A DNA stretch of 10,208 nucleotides from Lachnoclostridium phytofermentans. Its GTDB lineage: Bacteria; Bacillota; Clostridia; Lachnospirales; Lachnospiraceae. This document shows positions 5,155 to 10,208 of the stretch, one piece after another; positions within the stretch are counted from its first letter, which is position 1, and every line of letters starts with the position of its first letter. The stretch lies in NCBI GenBank assembly GCA_003526525.1, contig DPVV01000400.1, positions 1 through 10,208 on the forward strand, given 5' to 3'. The position numbers were made by a program, and so were the translations under genes. The notes under the pieces are model-generated. The model saw nothing but the letters and a program-made list of their open reading frames with translations. It made no database searches and had not been told where the DNA came from.

Positions 5155-5782
5155 TATCCTTCCCCCTTTCCCAAGTACGCACTGCAGATTTCCAATCTGT
5201 CATTTTATTCTTTCCAACCATCCAACCCTTGGAACTATAAAAGTCAACCCATCTAGATGCATCAACAGTATTTTTTCGTTCCAAGCAATATGTTCTTACT
5301 TCTTCCAAAGTAGGTGGAGTGAAACGACTACTATTACTTTTATTATCATTGTTTACATTGTTATCATTGTTATCATTATTGTTTGTGTTTTTTTGATGTT
5401 TTTTTGATGTTTTTTCGCTGTTCTTTTGCTGTTCTTTTGCTGTTTCGATATTCTGGTAATCGCTGTATTTTACTATGGTTAATGTTGTTTTTTTGTTGTC
5501 TGATTTTTTATCAATCATTTTTTGGTTTACGAGTAGCTCTAAAAATGCTCTTACCTTAGTTCTACTCCATCCCCAACGGTCTGAAAGCTTTACTTCTGAT
5601 GTAATAAAACTTCCTCTTTGAACGTTCATAAGCTCATTACCAAGTAAAAATTCATTGTCAGAGTGATTAGCTAATAGAAGCATATCAATCCATGCTTGTC
5701 CTTTAGAGAATGGTTTTTCCTTCCATATCCAACAGTCTTGTATTTTTCTTTGTAGCGAAATCCAGCCTTTACTATCTATCAA
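5084..5782 (-). CDS. Phage replication initiator with DnaD-like arrangement
   Basis: Recognises the phage origin and recruits the helicase loader encoded just downstream. The N-terminal ~100 residues (GWISLQRKIQDCWIWKEKPF, then GQAWIDMLLLANH, RGSFITSEVKLSDRWGWSRT) form the winged-helix domain typical of Firmicutes phage replisome organisers. A low-complexity linker rich in Lys, Gln and Asn follows. The C-terminal module (PTLEEVRTYCLERKNTVDAS, then FYSSKGWMVGKNKMTDWKSA) is the conserved block found at the end of these initiators. The frame opens at an ATG (5797), but GGAGGTGAT lies within its first codons and positions a TTG at 5782 ideally, so I prefer the TTG start (232 aa). Its 3' end overlaps the loader gene by 71 bp. 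The linker DNA contains ordered repeats (5343-5442). Confidence 0.9.
   Translation of the reverse strand: MIDSKGWISLQRKIQDCWIWKEKPFSKGQAWIDMLLLANHSDNEFLLGNELMNVQRGSFITSEVKLSDRWGWSRTKVRAFLELLVNQKMIDKKSDNKKTTLTIVKYSDYQNIETAKEQQKNSEKTSKKHQKNTNNNDNNDNNVNNDNKSNSSRFTPPTLEEVRTYCLERKNTVDASRWVDFYSSKGWMVGKNKMTDWKSAVRTWERGKDSDTRRTNSGNSRTSNDDLTEYYS
5343..5442. repeat. Two blocks of tandem repeats; candidate phage origin inside the initiator gene
   Basis: Block 1 has four 9-bp units at 5343-5378: TTATCATTG, TTTACATTG, TTATCATTG, TTATCATTA. Block 2 has five 11-bp units at 5388-5442: TTTTTTTGATG twice, TTTTTTCGCTG, then TTCTTTTGCTG twice. The T-runs recur every 11 bp, close to one helical turn, so the DNA should be intrinsically bent. 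Iterons plus bent AT-rich DNA inside an initiator gene is the layout of the lambda origin within gene O. In the protein this is the Asn-rich and Lys/Gln-rich linker. Origin function is inferred. Confidence 0.5.
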
Positions 5783-5887
5783 TTTAATCACCTCCATAAA
5801 TTAAATTAATATGTTTAAATTGATCTATTCTCCAATCGTAATCATTACTGTTCACTATATTTAATTACATATCCGATAATTTATATC

Positions 5888-6226
5888 TCATTGGATTAGA
5901 TTTAGAATAGGATCCTGCGGATATACTGCTCTATCATCTATGTAAATGTCAGCAAATATCTTTCTACTATCATCACCATATAATTCGATATGCTCAGGTA
6001 AATTCTCGTTTATAGAATCAAATTCTAATCCGAAATCTTGACACCAGTGGATTGCTGCATCCAGGTATATACCTTTTCTACATGTCCATAGAATTAGCTT
6101 ACAACCATTACATCGAAGAGATTTTAATGTTTCTATAAGCTTTATATTTTCGAAACCTATCGCAGGATATCTATCAACGCATAAAGTTCCGTCAAAATCT
6201 ACAGCAATTACATTATTCTTTTTCAT
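5888..6226 (-). CDS. HAD-superfamily phosphatase-like protein, 112 aa
   Basis: Small hydrolase of the haloacid dehalogenase fold. Motif I is DFDGT with nucleophile Asp10 (AVDFDGTLC). Motif II is the Thr in LILWTCRKG. The motif III Lys is probably in SRKIFAD, and motif IV is the acidic pair in YIDDRAVYP. It lacks a large cap domain, as in BT0820-type HAD proteins that are common in phages. Likely substrate is a phosphate on a small molecule or nucleotide; this is not deducible here. The frame extends to an ATG at 6247, but GGAGG at 6235-6231 lies 8 nt before the ATG at 6226 and family members start with MKK just before the DFDGT strand, so I choose 6226. It overlaps the upstream regulator gene by 14 bp, implying coupling. 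Confidence 0.88.
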   Translation of the reverse strand: MKKNNVIAVDFDGTLCVDRYPAIGFENIKLIETLKSLRCNGCKLILWTCRKGIYLDAAIHWCQDFGLEFDSINENLPEHIELYGDDSRKIFADIYIDDRAVYPQDPILNLIQ

Positions 6227-6647
6227 TAACATTACCTCCAAATTCAAAATGTTGTAGTGCTTTACCGTGAATACGCTGTACCTGTTTTACACAATATCCT
6301 GTTTCAATGCCAATTACTTCCCACGACTTAAACATAATATAGCGTTTGTGGAGTATATTACACTCCATACCATCTGACATATTTGCAATTGAAGTTTCTA
6401 TCTGAATCTTTCTAGCTAAACACAAGGCATTAATATCATCAATGGACCTCATAACTGCATCCAACTTAACCATGTAATCAGATAAATCACTTATGCTATT
6501 TGCCTTTGGCATTCCATCATATGACTGAGCTTTAACACTGGTCATTGTTTCGATCAGGCTATATTTTTGCTCCTGCAGTGCCTTAATCTTATTACATAAG
6601 TTCCTGTAACTTTTAAGGTACTCTTTTTTCTTCTCTATTTCCGTCAA
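6213..6647 (-). CDS. ArpU / sigma-region-4-like phage transcription regulator
   Basis: The N-terminal ~90 residues are helical and charged. The C-terminus (about 100-140: ECNILHKRYIMFKSWEVIGI, then ETGYCVKQVQRIHGKAL) matches the region-4-type helix-turn-helix of ArpU/DUF1492-like proteins, which in Firmicutes phages control late gene expression. Starts with TTG at 6647 after AAGGACGGTG, 14 bp after the integrase stop. Such regulators usually sit at the end of the early region; here it lies between integrase and the replication genes. Function as late activator is inferred from family only. Confidence 0.8.
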   Translation of the reverse strand: MTEIEKKKEYLKSYRNLCNKIKALQEQKYSLIETMTSVKAQSYDGMPKANSISDLSDYMVKLDAVMRSIDDINALCLARKIQIETSIANMSDGMECNILHKRYIMFKSWEVIGIETGYCVKQVQRIHGKALQHFEFGGNVNEKE

Positions 6648-6660
6648 TTAAACACCGTCC

Positions 6661-7668
6661 TTACGCTGCACCTCTTCTATGTGCTATTCTTATATCTTCT
6701 TGATTTATAGTTACATAGTTATTGACCGTTACTGATATATCTGCATGTCCTAGAAGCTCCTTAATTACTTCTATCCTCACACCTGACGCACTTAACTTAG
6801 TGGCAAACGTTTTTCTAAATAAATGCACAGTCACATGCTTATTAATACCTGCACGCTTTGCTATAGCTTGTAATTCTTTTTGTATACTACTTACGCCTAA
6901 TCTTTCATGTTTTCCCTTGCTTGCAACAAACAAAGCTTCGCTATCATCGTCACGACTCATTATATAGTTTGCAAGATGTAATTTCGCATCTGCATTCAGG
7001 TATCCAGTTCTAAATGCCTTGCTTTTACTACCGTATATAGTTAGGCTACAATCAATTAAATCTATGTCTGAGATATTTAGACTTACTAATTCACTTACAC
7101 GGCACCCAACTGACAAAAGAAAATGTACTAGTGCAAATTCCCTTTTTGTTTTACATGCACTTTTCATACGAGCTACTTCATCCTCTGTAAGATATTCTTT
7201 TTGTTTTTGCACTCGTTTTATATTCTTAATTCTGCTCGCAGGATTGCTACTCGTATATTTCTCTTCGGTACACCATGTATAAAATGCACTGATAAATCTA
7301 AGTGTATTATCTAACGTTGTCGTACTCACCTTGTTTATTGTCTGGTACATATCAAGATAGTACTTGATATCATTTGTAGTTACGTCTTTGTAATTTTTAT
7401 TTAGTGTAATCAGCAGTTTGCGAGTAGTCCTTACATACTGAGATATACTTTTTTCGCTTAGATTTTCTAACTTTTTGTTAGCAGCAAAAACCTTAAGTAT
7501 GTAGTCATTATCATCTGAATACGTTGATAACTCTGTACATTCACTTGCTATCTGCTTACCGTGTAGATTATTATTTAATACATTTTCTAACTTTTGTAGC
7601 TGTATACTATCTAAATCCACCGCCATAGCACAAATAACTTCATTGATAAATTTACTATTACTACTCAT
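6661..7668 (-). CDS. int: Tyrosine site-specific integrase
   Basis: Catalyses integration and excision of the phage by strand exchange. All catalytic residues are visible in the C-terminal domain: Arg190 (VGCRVSEL), Lys215 or Lys217 (YGSKSKAF), His282 and Arg285 (HLFRKTFATKL), His308 (LLGHADIS) and nucleophile Tyr318 (VNNYVTI). The N-terminal half (about 60-150: SEKSISQYVRTTRKLLITLN, then NTLRFISAFYTWC) is the SAM-like core-binding domain. Length 335 aa is normal and the gene looks intact. ATG at 7668 follows GGAAAGGATGATTTT. It is transcribed in the same direction as replication genes, not alone beside an attachment site. A strong inverted repeat lies just upstream (7690-7715). No attP core can be identified without a host junction. 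Confidence 0.95.
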   Translation of the reverse strand: MSSNSKFINEVICAMAVDLDSIQLQKLENVLNNNLHGKQIASECTELSTYSDDNDYILKVFAANKKLENLSEKSISQYVRTTRKLLITLNKNYKDVTTNDIKYYLDMYQTINKVSTTTLDNTLRFISAFYTWCTEEKYTSSNPASRIKNIKRVQKQKEYLTEDEVARMKSACKTKREFALVHFLLSVGCRVSELVSLNISDIDLIDCSLTIYGSKSKAFRTGYLNADAKLHLANYIMSRDDDSEALFVASKGKHERLGVSSIQKELQAIAKRAGINKHVTVHLFRKTFATKLSASGVRIEVIKELLGHADISVTVNNYVTINQEDIRIAHRRGAA

Positions 7669-7678
7669 AAAATCATCC

Positions 7679-7707
7679 TTTCCATGTGCCTAAGGATGTG
7701 TTATAAT
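7679..7707 (+). promoter_or_regulatory. Plus-strand extended -10 promoter (small RNA 1)
   Basis: A perfect TATAAT at 7702-7707 preceded by TG at the extended -10 position (TGTTATAAT), with TTTCCA at 7679-7684, 17 bp upstream (4 of 6 matches to TTGACA). It fires toward the right, opposite to every gene around it, and a terminator-like hairpin lies 22 bp downstream. Confidence 0.5.
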
Positions 7708-7715
7708 ATCCTTAG
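7690..7715. repeat. Inverted repeat upstream of integrase
   Basis: CTAAGGAT (7690-7697) and ATCCTTAG (7708-7715) are perfect 8-bp inverted arms with a 10-bp spacer that contains the TATAAT of the plus-strand promoter. It sits 22 bp before the integrase start. Possible roles are an operator for the promoter, an integrase core-type binding site (inverted arms about one helical turn apart), or a hairpin in the integrase leader. Confidence 0.5.
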
Positions 7716-7775
7716 TGATTTATTTGTGTTAAGCGGTAGATATGCTTTGGTCGGCGTCCACCGCTTATTTTTATT
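7714..7775 (+). ncRNA. Candidate plus-strand small RNA 1
   Basis: A predicted transcript of about 60 nt from the extended -10 promoter to the T-run at 7768-7775. It contains about 16 nt of single-stranded leader and then a two-tier hairpin. No start codon with a ribosome binding site is present. Its 3' tail reaches the stop codon of the oppositely oriented 81-aa gene. The architecture closely matches the second unit near 8066, which strengthens both. No expression evidence. Confidence 0.4.
7730..7775 (+). terminator. Plus-strand intrinsic terminator 1
   Basis: TAAGCGGT (7730-7737) pairs with ACCGCTTA (7760-7767), and ATGC (7742-7745) can pair with GCGT (7754-7757) inside, with one U-G pair. 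TTTTTATT follows. The T-run is present only on the plus strand side, so the terminator acts on rightward transcription. Confidence 0.6.
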
Positions 7776-8016
7776 GTTTAATGATACTTAGTTTGTTTAC
7801 TTGAAGAGTAAGAACTTTCATTAACAAAGTACAAAATTCCGAAAATGCTTCATCTTGATCATATACAATTGACAGAGCAGCTATATCACTTGAGTTTTGT
7901 GATTCCGCTTTGAAGAATACATTTCCTTCTTGATCCTGTTCAGCAAAGAACGCTATCTTATTTACTGTTTTTAAATTGCTGTCGTAACCGATTAACTCAA
8001 TATTCCTTGAAGACAT
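7771..8016 (-). CDS. Hypothetical protein, 81 aa
   Basis: ATG at 8016 follows AGAAAGGTGAATT, a good ribosome binding site. No family recognised. The sequence has alternating strand-like segments (NIELIGYDSNLKTVNKIAFF) followed by a helical, weakly amphipathic C-terminus (AFSEFCTLLMKVLTLQVNKL); there is no signal peptide or long hydrophobic segment. The gene is flanked on both sides by gaps of about 100 bp, each holding a plus-strand promoter-hairpin unit, so it may be regulated by, or travel with, those elements. Confidence 0.7.
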   Translation of the reverse strand: MSSRNIELIGYDSNLKTVNKIAFFAEQDQEGNVFFKAESQNSSDIAALSIVYDQDEAFSEFCTLLMKVLTLQVNKLSIIKQ

Positions 8017-8030
8017 AATTCACCTTTCTA

Positions 8031-8059
8031 TTTACTTCAAATAATTGTTATGATACAAT
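8031..8059 (+). promoter_or_regulatory. Plus-strand extended -10 promoter (small RNA 2)
   Basis: TACAAT (8054-8059) preceded by TGA in the extended -10 position, with TTTACT at 8031-8036, 17 bp upstream (4 of 6 matches to TTGACA). The -10 is framed by a short inverted repeat, ATTGT (8044-8048) and ACAAT (8055-8059). Geometry is the same as for the unit at 7679-7707. Confidence 0.42.
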
Positions 8060-8065
8060 AAGCTA

Positions 8066-8122
8066 CGTGTTTATATCTTTGCGCCCCGACGATTCGCACT
8101 CGTATGGGGTGCATTTTTCTTT
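8066..8122 (+). ncRNA. Candidate plus-strand small RNA 2
   Basis: Predicted transcript of about 57 nt: about 14 nt of leader, a long hairpin, then TTTTTCTTT. The outer stem contains a G-U pair (G8083 with T8110) that is good only in plus-strand RNA; the minus-strand RNA would have a C-A mismatch there. That is direct evidence for the plus-strand direction. No coding frame is visible. Similar in size, spacing and fold to unit 1, 350 bp away, although the primary sequences differ. Confidence 0.42.
8080..8121 (+). terminator. Plus-strand intrinsic terminator 2
   Basis: TGCGCCCC (8080-8087) pairs with GGGGTGCA (8106-8113) with one G-U pair; inside, ACGA (8089-8092) pairs with TCGT (8100-8103), leaving a seven-base loop TTCGCAC. 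TTTTTCTT follows. This is a strong, GC-rich, rightward terminator in a region with no rightward gene. Confidence 0.65.
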
Positions 8123-8135
8123 ATAACTAATATCA

Positions 8136-8444
8136 CTATTCTAATCTTCTCCTTTCTGCTCTCTCTGTTAAATAAGCAAGACCAAGTAAGCTAAGACCTA
8201 CGCCTATCCCGCCAAACAGTGAATATAAGATGCATACCATATAATTTTCATGATACGGTGATGATAAAATACTGAGAAAAGACGCTATTAGTAATGATAA
8301 TAAAAATAATTCAATTACAAGAACTAACAAAATATGTAGTATGTTACTACTCCAACAAATAAATGATTGAGTATCTAAACATCGGTAGCACTTTGAGATA
8401 TTTAGTCTCTTGTACCTATGCTTACAATTAAGGCATGTCCTCAT
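8136..8444 (-). CDS. Zinc-ribbon, two-helix membrane protein, 102 aa
   Basis: N-terminal pairs of cysteines, Cys4/Cys7 and Cys19/Cys22 (CLNC and CYRC), spaced as a small zinc ribbon on the cytoplasmic side. Two hydrophobic segments follow, at about residues 34-60 and 69-92, then a positively charged tail (ERAERRRLE). Start ATG at 8444 with AGAAGGTAACT in front. It lies 21 bp after the lipoprotein gene, so the two envelope proteins are probably made together. No known family assigned; a role at the host membrane, such as sensing or excluding other phages, is possible but not shown. Confidence 0.78.
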   Translation of the reverse strand: MRTCLNCKHRYKRLNISKCYRCLDTQSFICWSSNILHILLVLVIELFLLSLLIASFLSILSSPYHENYMVCILYSLFGGIGVGLSLLGLAYLTERAERRRLE

Positions 8445-8465
8445 AGTTACCTTCTTTCTTAGCGT

Positions 8466-8816
8466 TTATTCCAAACTTGTAATATCATGCTTAGTAGTAC
8501 CGTCATCATAATTACGGGTTCTTAATGTTCCATTGACTATTTGTCCAACTTTATCATTGTACTTTTCATACACTTCTATTCCGTTAAGATTGTACTTGAT
8601 ACCATCGTATTCAACCGTGATTTTGTTAACTGCAGGATGTGATATCATGCTCATTACCTTGCCAGTAAATACTGGTGTTACATATGATGCACGATGGTAT
8701 TTATCCACTACTTTTACTTCAACTACCGTATATTCAGTGCTTATGCACTTCTTACAGCCACTTAGCATAAATACCAAGCAGAGAATCATAGAAATTGCTA
8801 TAATCTTATTAGTCAT
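8466..8816 (-). CDS. Small phage-encoded lipoprotein, 116 aa
   Basis: The N-terminus is a lipoprotein signal: Lys4, hydrophobic core IIAISMILCLVFM, and lipobox LSGC with the modified Cys at residue 21. The mature part is about 95 residues, beta-rich, with a conserved-looking core (HPAVNKITVEYDGIKYNLNG) and RTRNYDDGTTKHDI near the end. It should be anchored on the outer face of the cytoplasmic membrane. I recognise the general type from clostridial phage early regions, but function is unknown. Some phage lipoproteins block DNA injection by related phages (Ltp of phage TP-J34 is the known case), and similar placement makes that a reasonable hypothesis. ATG at 8816 after AGGAGGAACGCTCGCC, 14 bp downstream of the Rha-like gene. 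Confidence 0.85.
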   Translation of the reverse strand: MTNKIIAISMILCLVFMLSGCKKCISTEYTVVEVKVVDKYHRASYVTPVFTGKVMSMISHPAVNKITVEYDGIKYNLNGIEVYEKYNDKVGQIVNGTLRTRNYDDGTTKHDITSLE

Positions 8817-8830
8817 GGCGAGCGTTCCTC

Positions 8831-9586
8831 CTAGGCCCCATATTTAATTGACATTTCTTTTACTATAGCTGTGTAGCCCTCGATAAGTTTTTTATCCTCT
8901 GCGATTACATCCACATAACTCAGCTTATCTCTGGTAGATTTACATACTCCGTTATCTGCCATTCGTCTACGTTTATTAGTAAGACGGGTTTGTAAATCAA
9001 CACCCATTCGCTTATTAAGCAATTCATAGCTTTCAGACCTTACTTGACTGTATGCTTGTCCACCACCTAAAGCTGTACCAATCTTACGCAGTAATGCGCC
9101 GGTATCTTCTCTCCATGATGTTGTATCAAGCGCAACTACTTCTCGAATGGATTCTACTTTTTCAAGTACGGATTTACTATCTTCACTAATCTTTTTCATT
9201 TCAAGTTCTTGTTTAGCAAGTCCATTAAATATGTGCTGAAACATTTGCAACTCTGGCGAAAGTTGACCTATTAAAGAAGTACTATTTATGGCATCTTCCA
9301 TGTCATGGAATCGGTTAATATACTTTGCAGTAAATTCCGTTCCTTTGATACCTGTTAGTTTGTTACCGATAAATTCACAACCTCTCTTAGTTACTAAAAA
9401 ACATGGTAGTTCTTTATTTTGATTGTTTAAATAAGTTGCTACATTAAAGAATTCGGAGTGTCCAATTTTGGACTGTCCTAGCTGTACCACGTATCCCCTA
9501 ATATCTCTTAATAACTTGTTATGGTCTTTACCGACCATTTCTGCTACTTCAACGGATGTAATTGTTTTCTGCTCTAATTGATTCAT
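8831..9586 (-). CDS. Rha-family regulator with ORF6C C-terminal domain
   Basis: Antirepressor-type phage regulator. The N-terminal ~100 residues (ITSVEVAEMVGKDHNKLLRD, then FLVTKRGCEFIGNKLTG and TAKYINRFHDME) are a clear Rha DNA-binding domain. A helical linker at about 125-150 follows, then an ORF6C domain (ALDTTSWREDTGALLRKIG, then KRMGVDLQTRLTNKRRRMA and KLSYVDVIAEDKKLIEGYTA). This domain pairing is common in Firmicutes prophages. ATG at 9586 follows AAAGGAGCACT. It lies after two small HTH genes near the switch region, as expected for an early regulator that counters the repressor. Exact target unknown. Confidence 0.93.
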   Translation of the reverse strand: MNQLEQKTITSVEVAEMVGKDHNKLLRDIRGYVVQLGQSKIGHSEFFNVATYLNNQNKELPCFLVTKRGCEFIGNKLTGIKGTEFTAKYINRFHDMEDAINSTSLIGQLSPELQMFQHIFNGLAKQELEMKKISEDSKSVLEKVESIREVVALDTTSWREDTGALLRKIGTALGGGQAYSQVRSESYELLNKRMGVDLQTRLTNKRRRMADNGVCKSTRDKLSYVDVIAEDKKLIEGYTAIVKEMSIKYGA

Positions 9587-9644
9587 AGTGCTCCTTTCTA
9601 AATTTCTACCTAATTCTTAATACAGACATCTTCTAATTTTTATT

Positions 9645-9872
9645 TTATGCATTTATACAAATCTTCATAATATCCTCTTTAGTAGATCCTATATACAACG
9701 CTAATTGTTGAGGTGAGATATGATATGTATAGCAACTACTCTTCTCATTTTTCCATGCACCACCTATAGGTAATGCGTTATTTATCAGCGCACCTTGTAC
9801 CGATAATATTGACAATCCAAGTAATTCGGCAGCAATAGCGACTGGAACTCTTGAAACATTCTCTACTTTCAT
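9645..9872 (-). CDS. Excisionase-like small HTH protein, 75 aa
   Basis: The sequence VPVAIAAELLGLSILSVQGA followed by LINNALPIGGAW has the pattern of phage excisionase/MerR-like winged HTH proteins: a helix, a turn, a recognition helix and a wing. YTYHISPQQLALYIG then forms a second half with a conserved HISP(Q/E)KLA element I recognise from Lachnospiraceae phage proteins. ATG at 9872 overlaps the stop of the upstream HTH gene (ATGA), so translation is coupled. It may control excision or early transcription; the family cannot be fixed without a search. Confidence 0.82.
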   Translation of the reverse strand: MKVENVSRVPVAIAAELLGLSILSVQGALINNALPIGGAWKNEKSSCYTYHISPQQLALYIGSTKEDIMKICINA

Positions 9873-10066
9873 ACGCTTTCTCCTTCGTTTCTAAAATCGT
9901 CCAACGGTATAGATAAGTAATTTGCAACTTTGGTTATTCTTTCAAATGATGGAGTGTTAGTATTCCATTTACACACACTACCATATGAAAACTCTAAATC
10001 CGACTCTAGTTTTCTGATTGAAATTCCTTTTGTCTTACATATCTCTTTTATTTTTGAATAAAGCAA
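9869..10066 (-). CDS. Cro/CI-type HTH regulator (XRE), 65 aa
   Basis: A single XRE helix-turn-helix: IKEICKTKGISIRKLESDLE, then FSYGSVCKWNTNTPSFERIT and KVANYLSIPLDDF, spanning almost the whole protein. No protease or oligomerisation domain follows, so it is Cro-like in size. A frame also opens at ATG 10084, but AGGAGGTGG lies within its first codons and places TTG at 10066 at 7-nt spacing, so I choose TTG. As the first gene of the leftward operon beside an array of operator-like boxes, it most likely binds those boxes. The opposing repressor would be encoded to the right, outside this window. Confidence 0.85.
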   Translation of the reverse strand: MLYSKIKEICKTKGISIRKLESDLEFSYGSVCKWNTNTPSFERITKVANYLSIPLDDFRNEGESV

Positions 10067-10086
10067 ATTTCCACCTCCTTCCATAT

Positions 10087-10204
10087 CTGAATATTTTACA
10101 TATTTTAGTTGACATTTTGCTGAAAATATTCTATAATATTTTTTGTTGAGGAAAATATTATATAAACGCTTTCGGCTTTTGATGATGTTACGTAAAATAT
10201 TCAG
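10087..10204. promoter_or_regulatory. Operator-like box array of the genetic switch
   Basis: AAAATATT or its complement occurs at 10090-10097, 10123-10130, 10135-10142, 10152-10159 and 10194-10201. The outermost two are embedded in a 13-bp exact inverted repeat, CTGAATATTTTAC (10087-10099) and GTAAAATATTCAG (10192-10204). The two central boxes form a dyad with 4-bp spacing that lies over the -10 of the rightward promoter. This is typical of cooperative repressor/Cro binding. Confidence 0.6.
10109..10137 (+). promoter_or_regulatory. Consensus rightward promoter at the switch
   Basis: TTGACA (10109-10114), a 17-bp spacer and TATAAT (10132-10137) match the sigma-A consensus perfectly. Transcription would start near 10144 and leave the window at the right edge, so the gene served is unseen. 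The divergent leftward promoter is less clear; a TATAAT on the minus strand near 10162-10157 has only a poor -35. Confidence 0.85.
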
Positions 10205-10208
10205 TTGA

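Noticed and set aside
5343..5442. Tandem repeats considered as a CRISPR array
   Set aside because: Units are 9 and 11 bp, contiguous without spacers and inside a coding frame.
5784..5855. A 23-codon GTG frame on the minus strand between the HAD gene and the replication initiator
   Set aside because: It ends one base before the TTG start, which would suit coupling, but no ribosome binding site precedes the GTG and composition is not distinctive.
6722..7282. Two plus-strand open frames opposite the integrase
   Set aside because: They mirror the conserved integrase codons, lack ribosome binding sites and give Cys/Ser/Leu-rich translations typical of antisense shadows.
8533..8847. Plus-strand open frame opposite the lipoprotein
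   Set aside because: Antisense of a clear lipoprotein with lipobox and a good start; no own signals.
1..10208. tRNA, rRNA, insertion sequences
   Set aside because: No cloverleaf-like segment, rRNA stretch, transposase or terminal inverted repeats of an IS were seen on reading both strands.

Overview
The window looks like the early (regulation, integration and replication) part of a temperate phage or prophage from a low-GC Bacillota host. A gut clostridial or Lachnospiraceae-type host is my best guess, from the low GC content, the strong AGGAGG-type ribosome binding sites and the family resemblance of the small phage proteins. Every protein gene I can support is on the minus strand, so the biological order runs from right to left. 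No structural, packaging or lysis genes are visible; they would lie beyond the left edge.

Right end (about 8100-10208): a switch-like intergenic region with a perfect-consensus plus-strand promoter (TTGACA, 17 bp, TATAAT) points out of the window, probably toward a repressor gene not seen here. It sits among five copies of an AAAATATT box. On the minus strand follow a small Cro-like HTH protein, an excisionase-like HTH protein, a Rha/ORF6C antirepressor-type regulator, a small lipoprotein and a zinc-ribbon two-helix membrane protein.

Middle (about 5880-8020): an 81-residue unknown, a complete tyrosine integrase, an ArpU/sigma-region-4-like regulator and a HAD-type phosphatase. In the two gaps on either side of the 81-residue gene there are two similar plus-strand units, each with an extended -10 promoter, about 20 nt, a two-tier hairpin and a T-run. 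They look like a pair of roughly 60-nt small RNAs and are among the most interesting signals here.

Replication module (4363-5782): a winged-helix replication initiator with an Asn-rich linker, overlapping a DnaC-type helicase loader. The linker DNA holds 4 x 9-bp and 5 x 11-bp tandem repeats with phased A/T-tracts, a candidate origin inside the initiator gene.

Left part (1-4312): small phage accessory genes (119, 113, 218, 53 and 55 residues), a compact SAM-dependent methyltransferase with a DPPH motif, a C5-cytosine methyltransferase whose conserved motifs are circularly permuted (IV-VI-VIII-TRD-IX-X-I-II-III), and a membrane-anchored coiled-coil protein that runs off the left edge and has its own promoter. 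The tandem methyltransferases suggest modification of phage DNA against host restriction. An 11-bp sequence repeats at three consecutive gene junctions (2540-2929), a sign of modular gene-cassette assembly.
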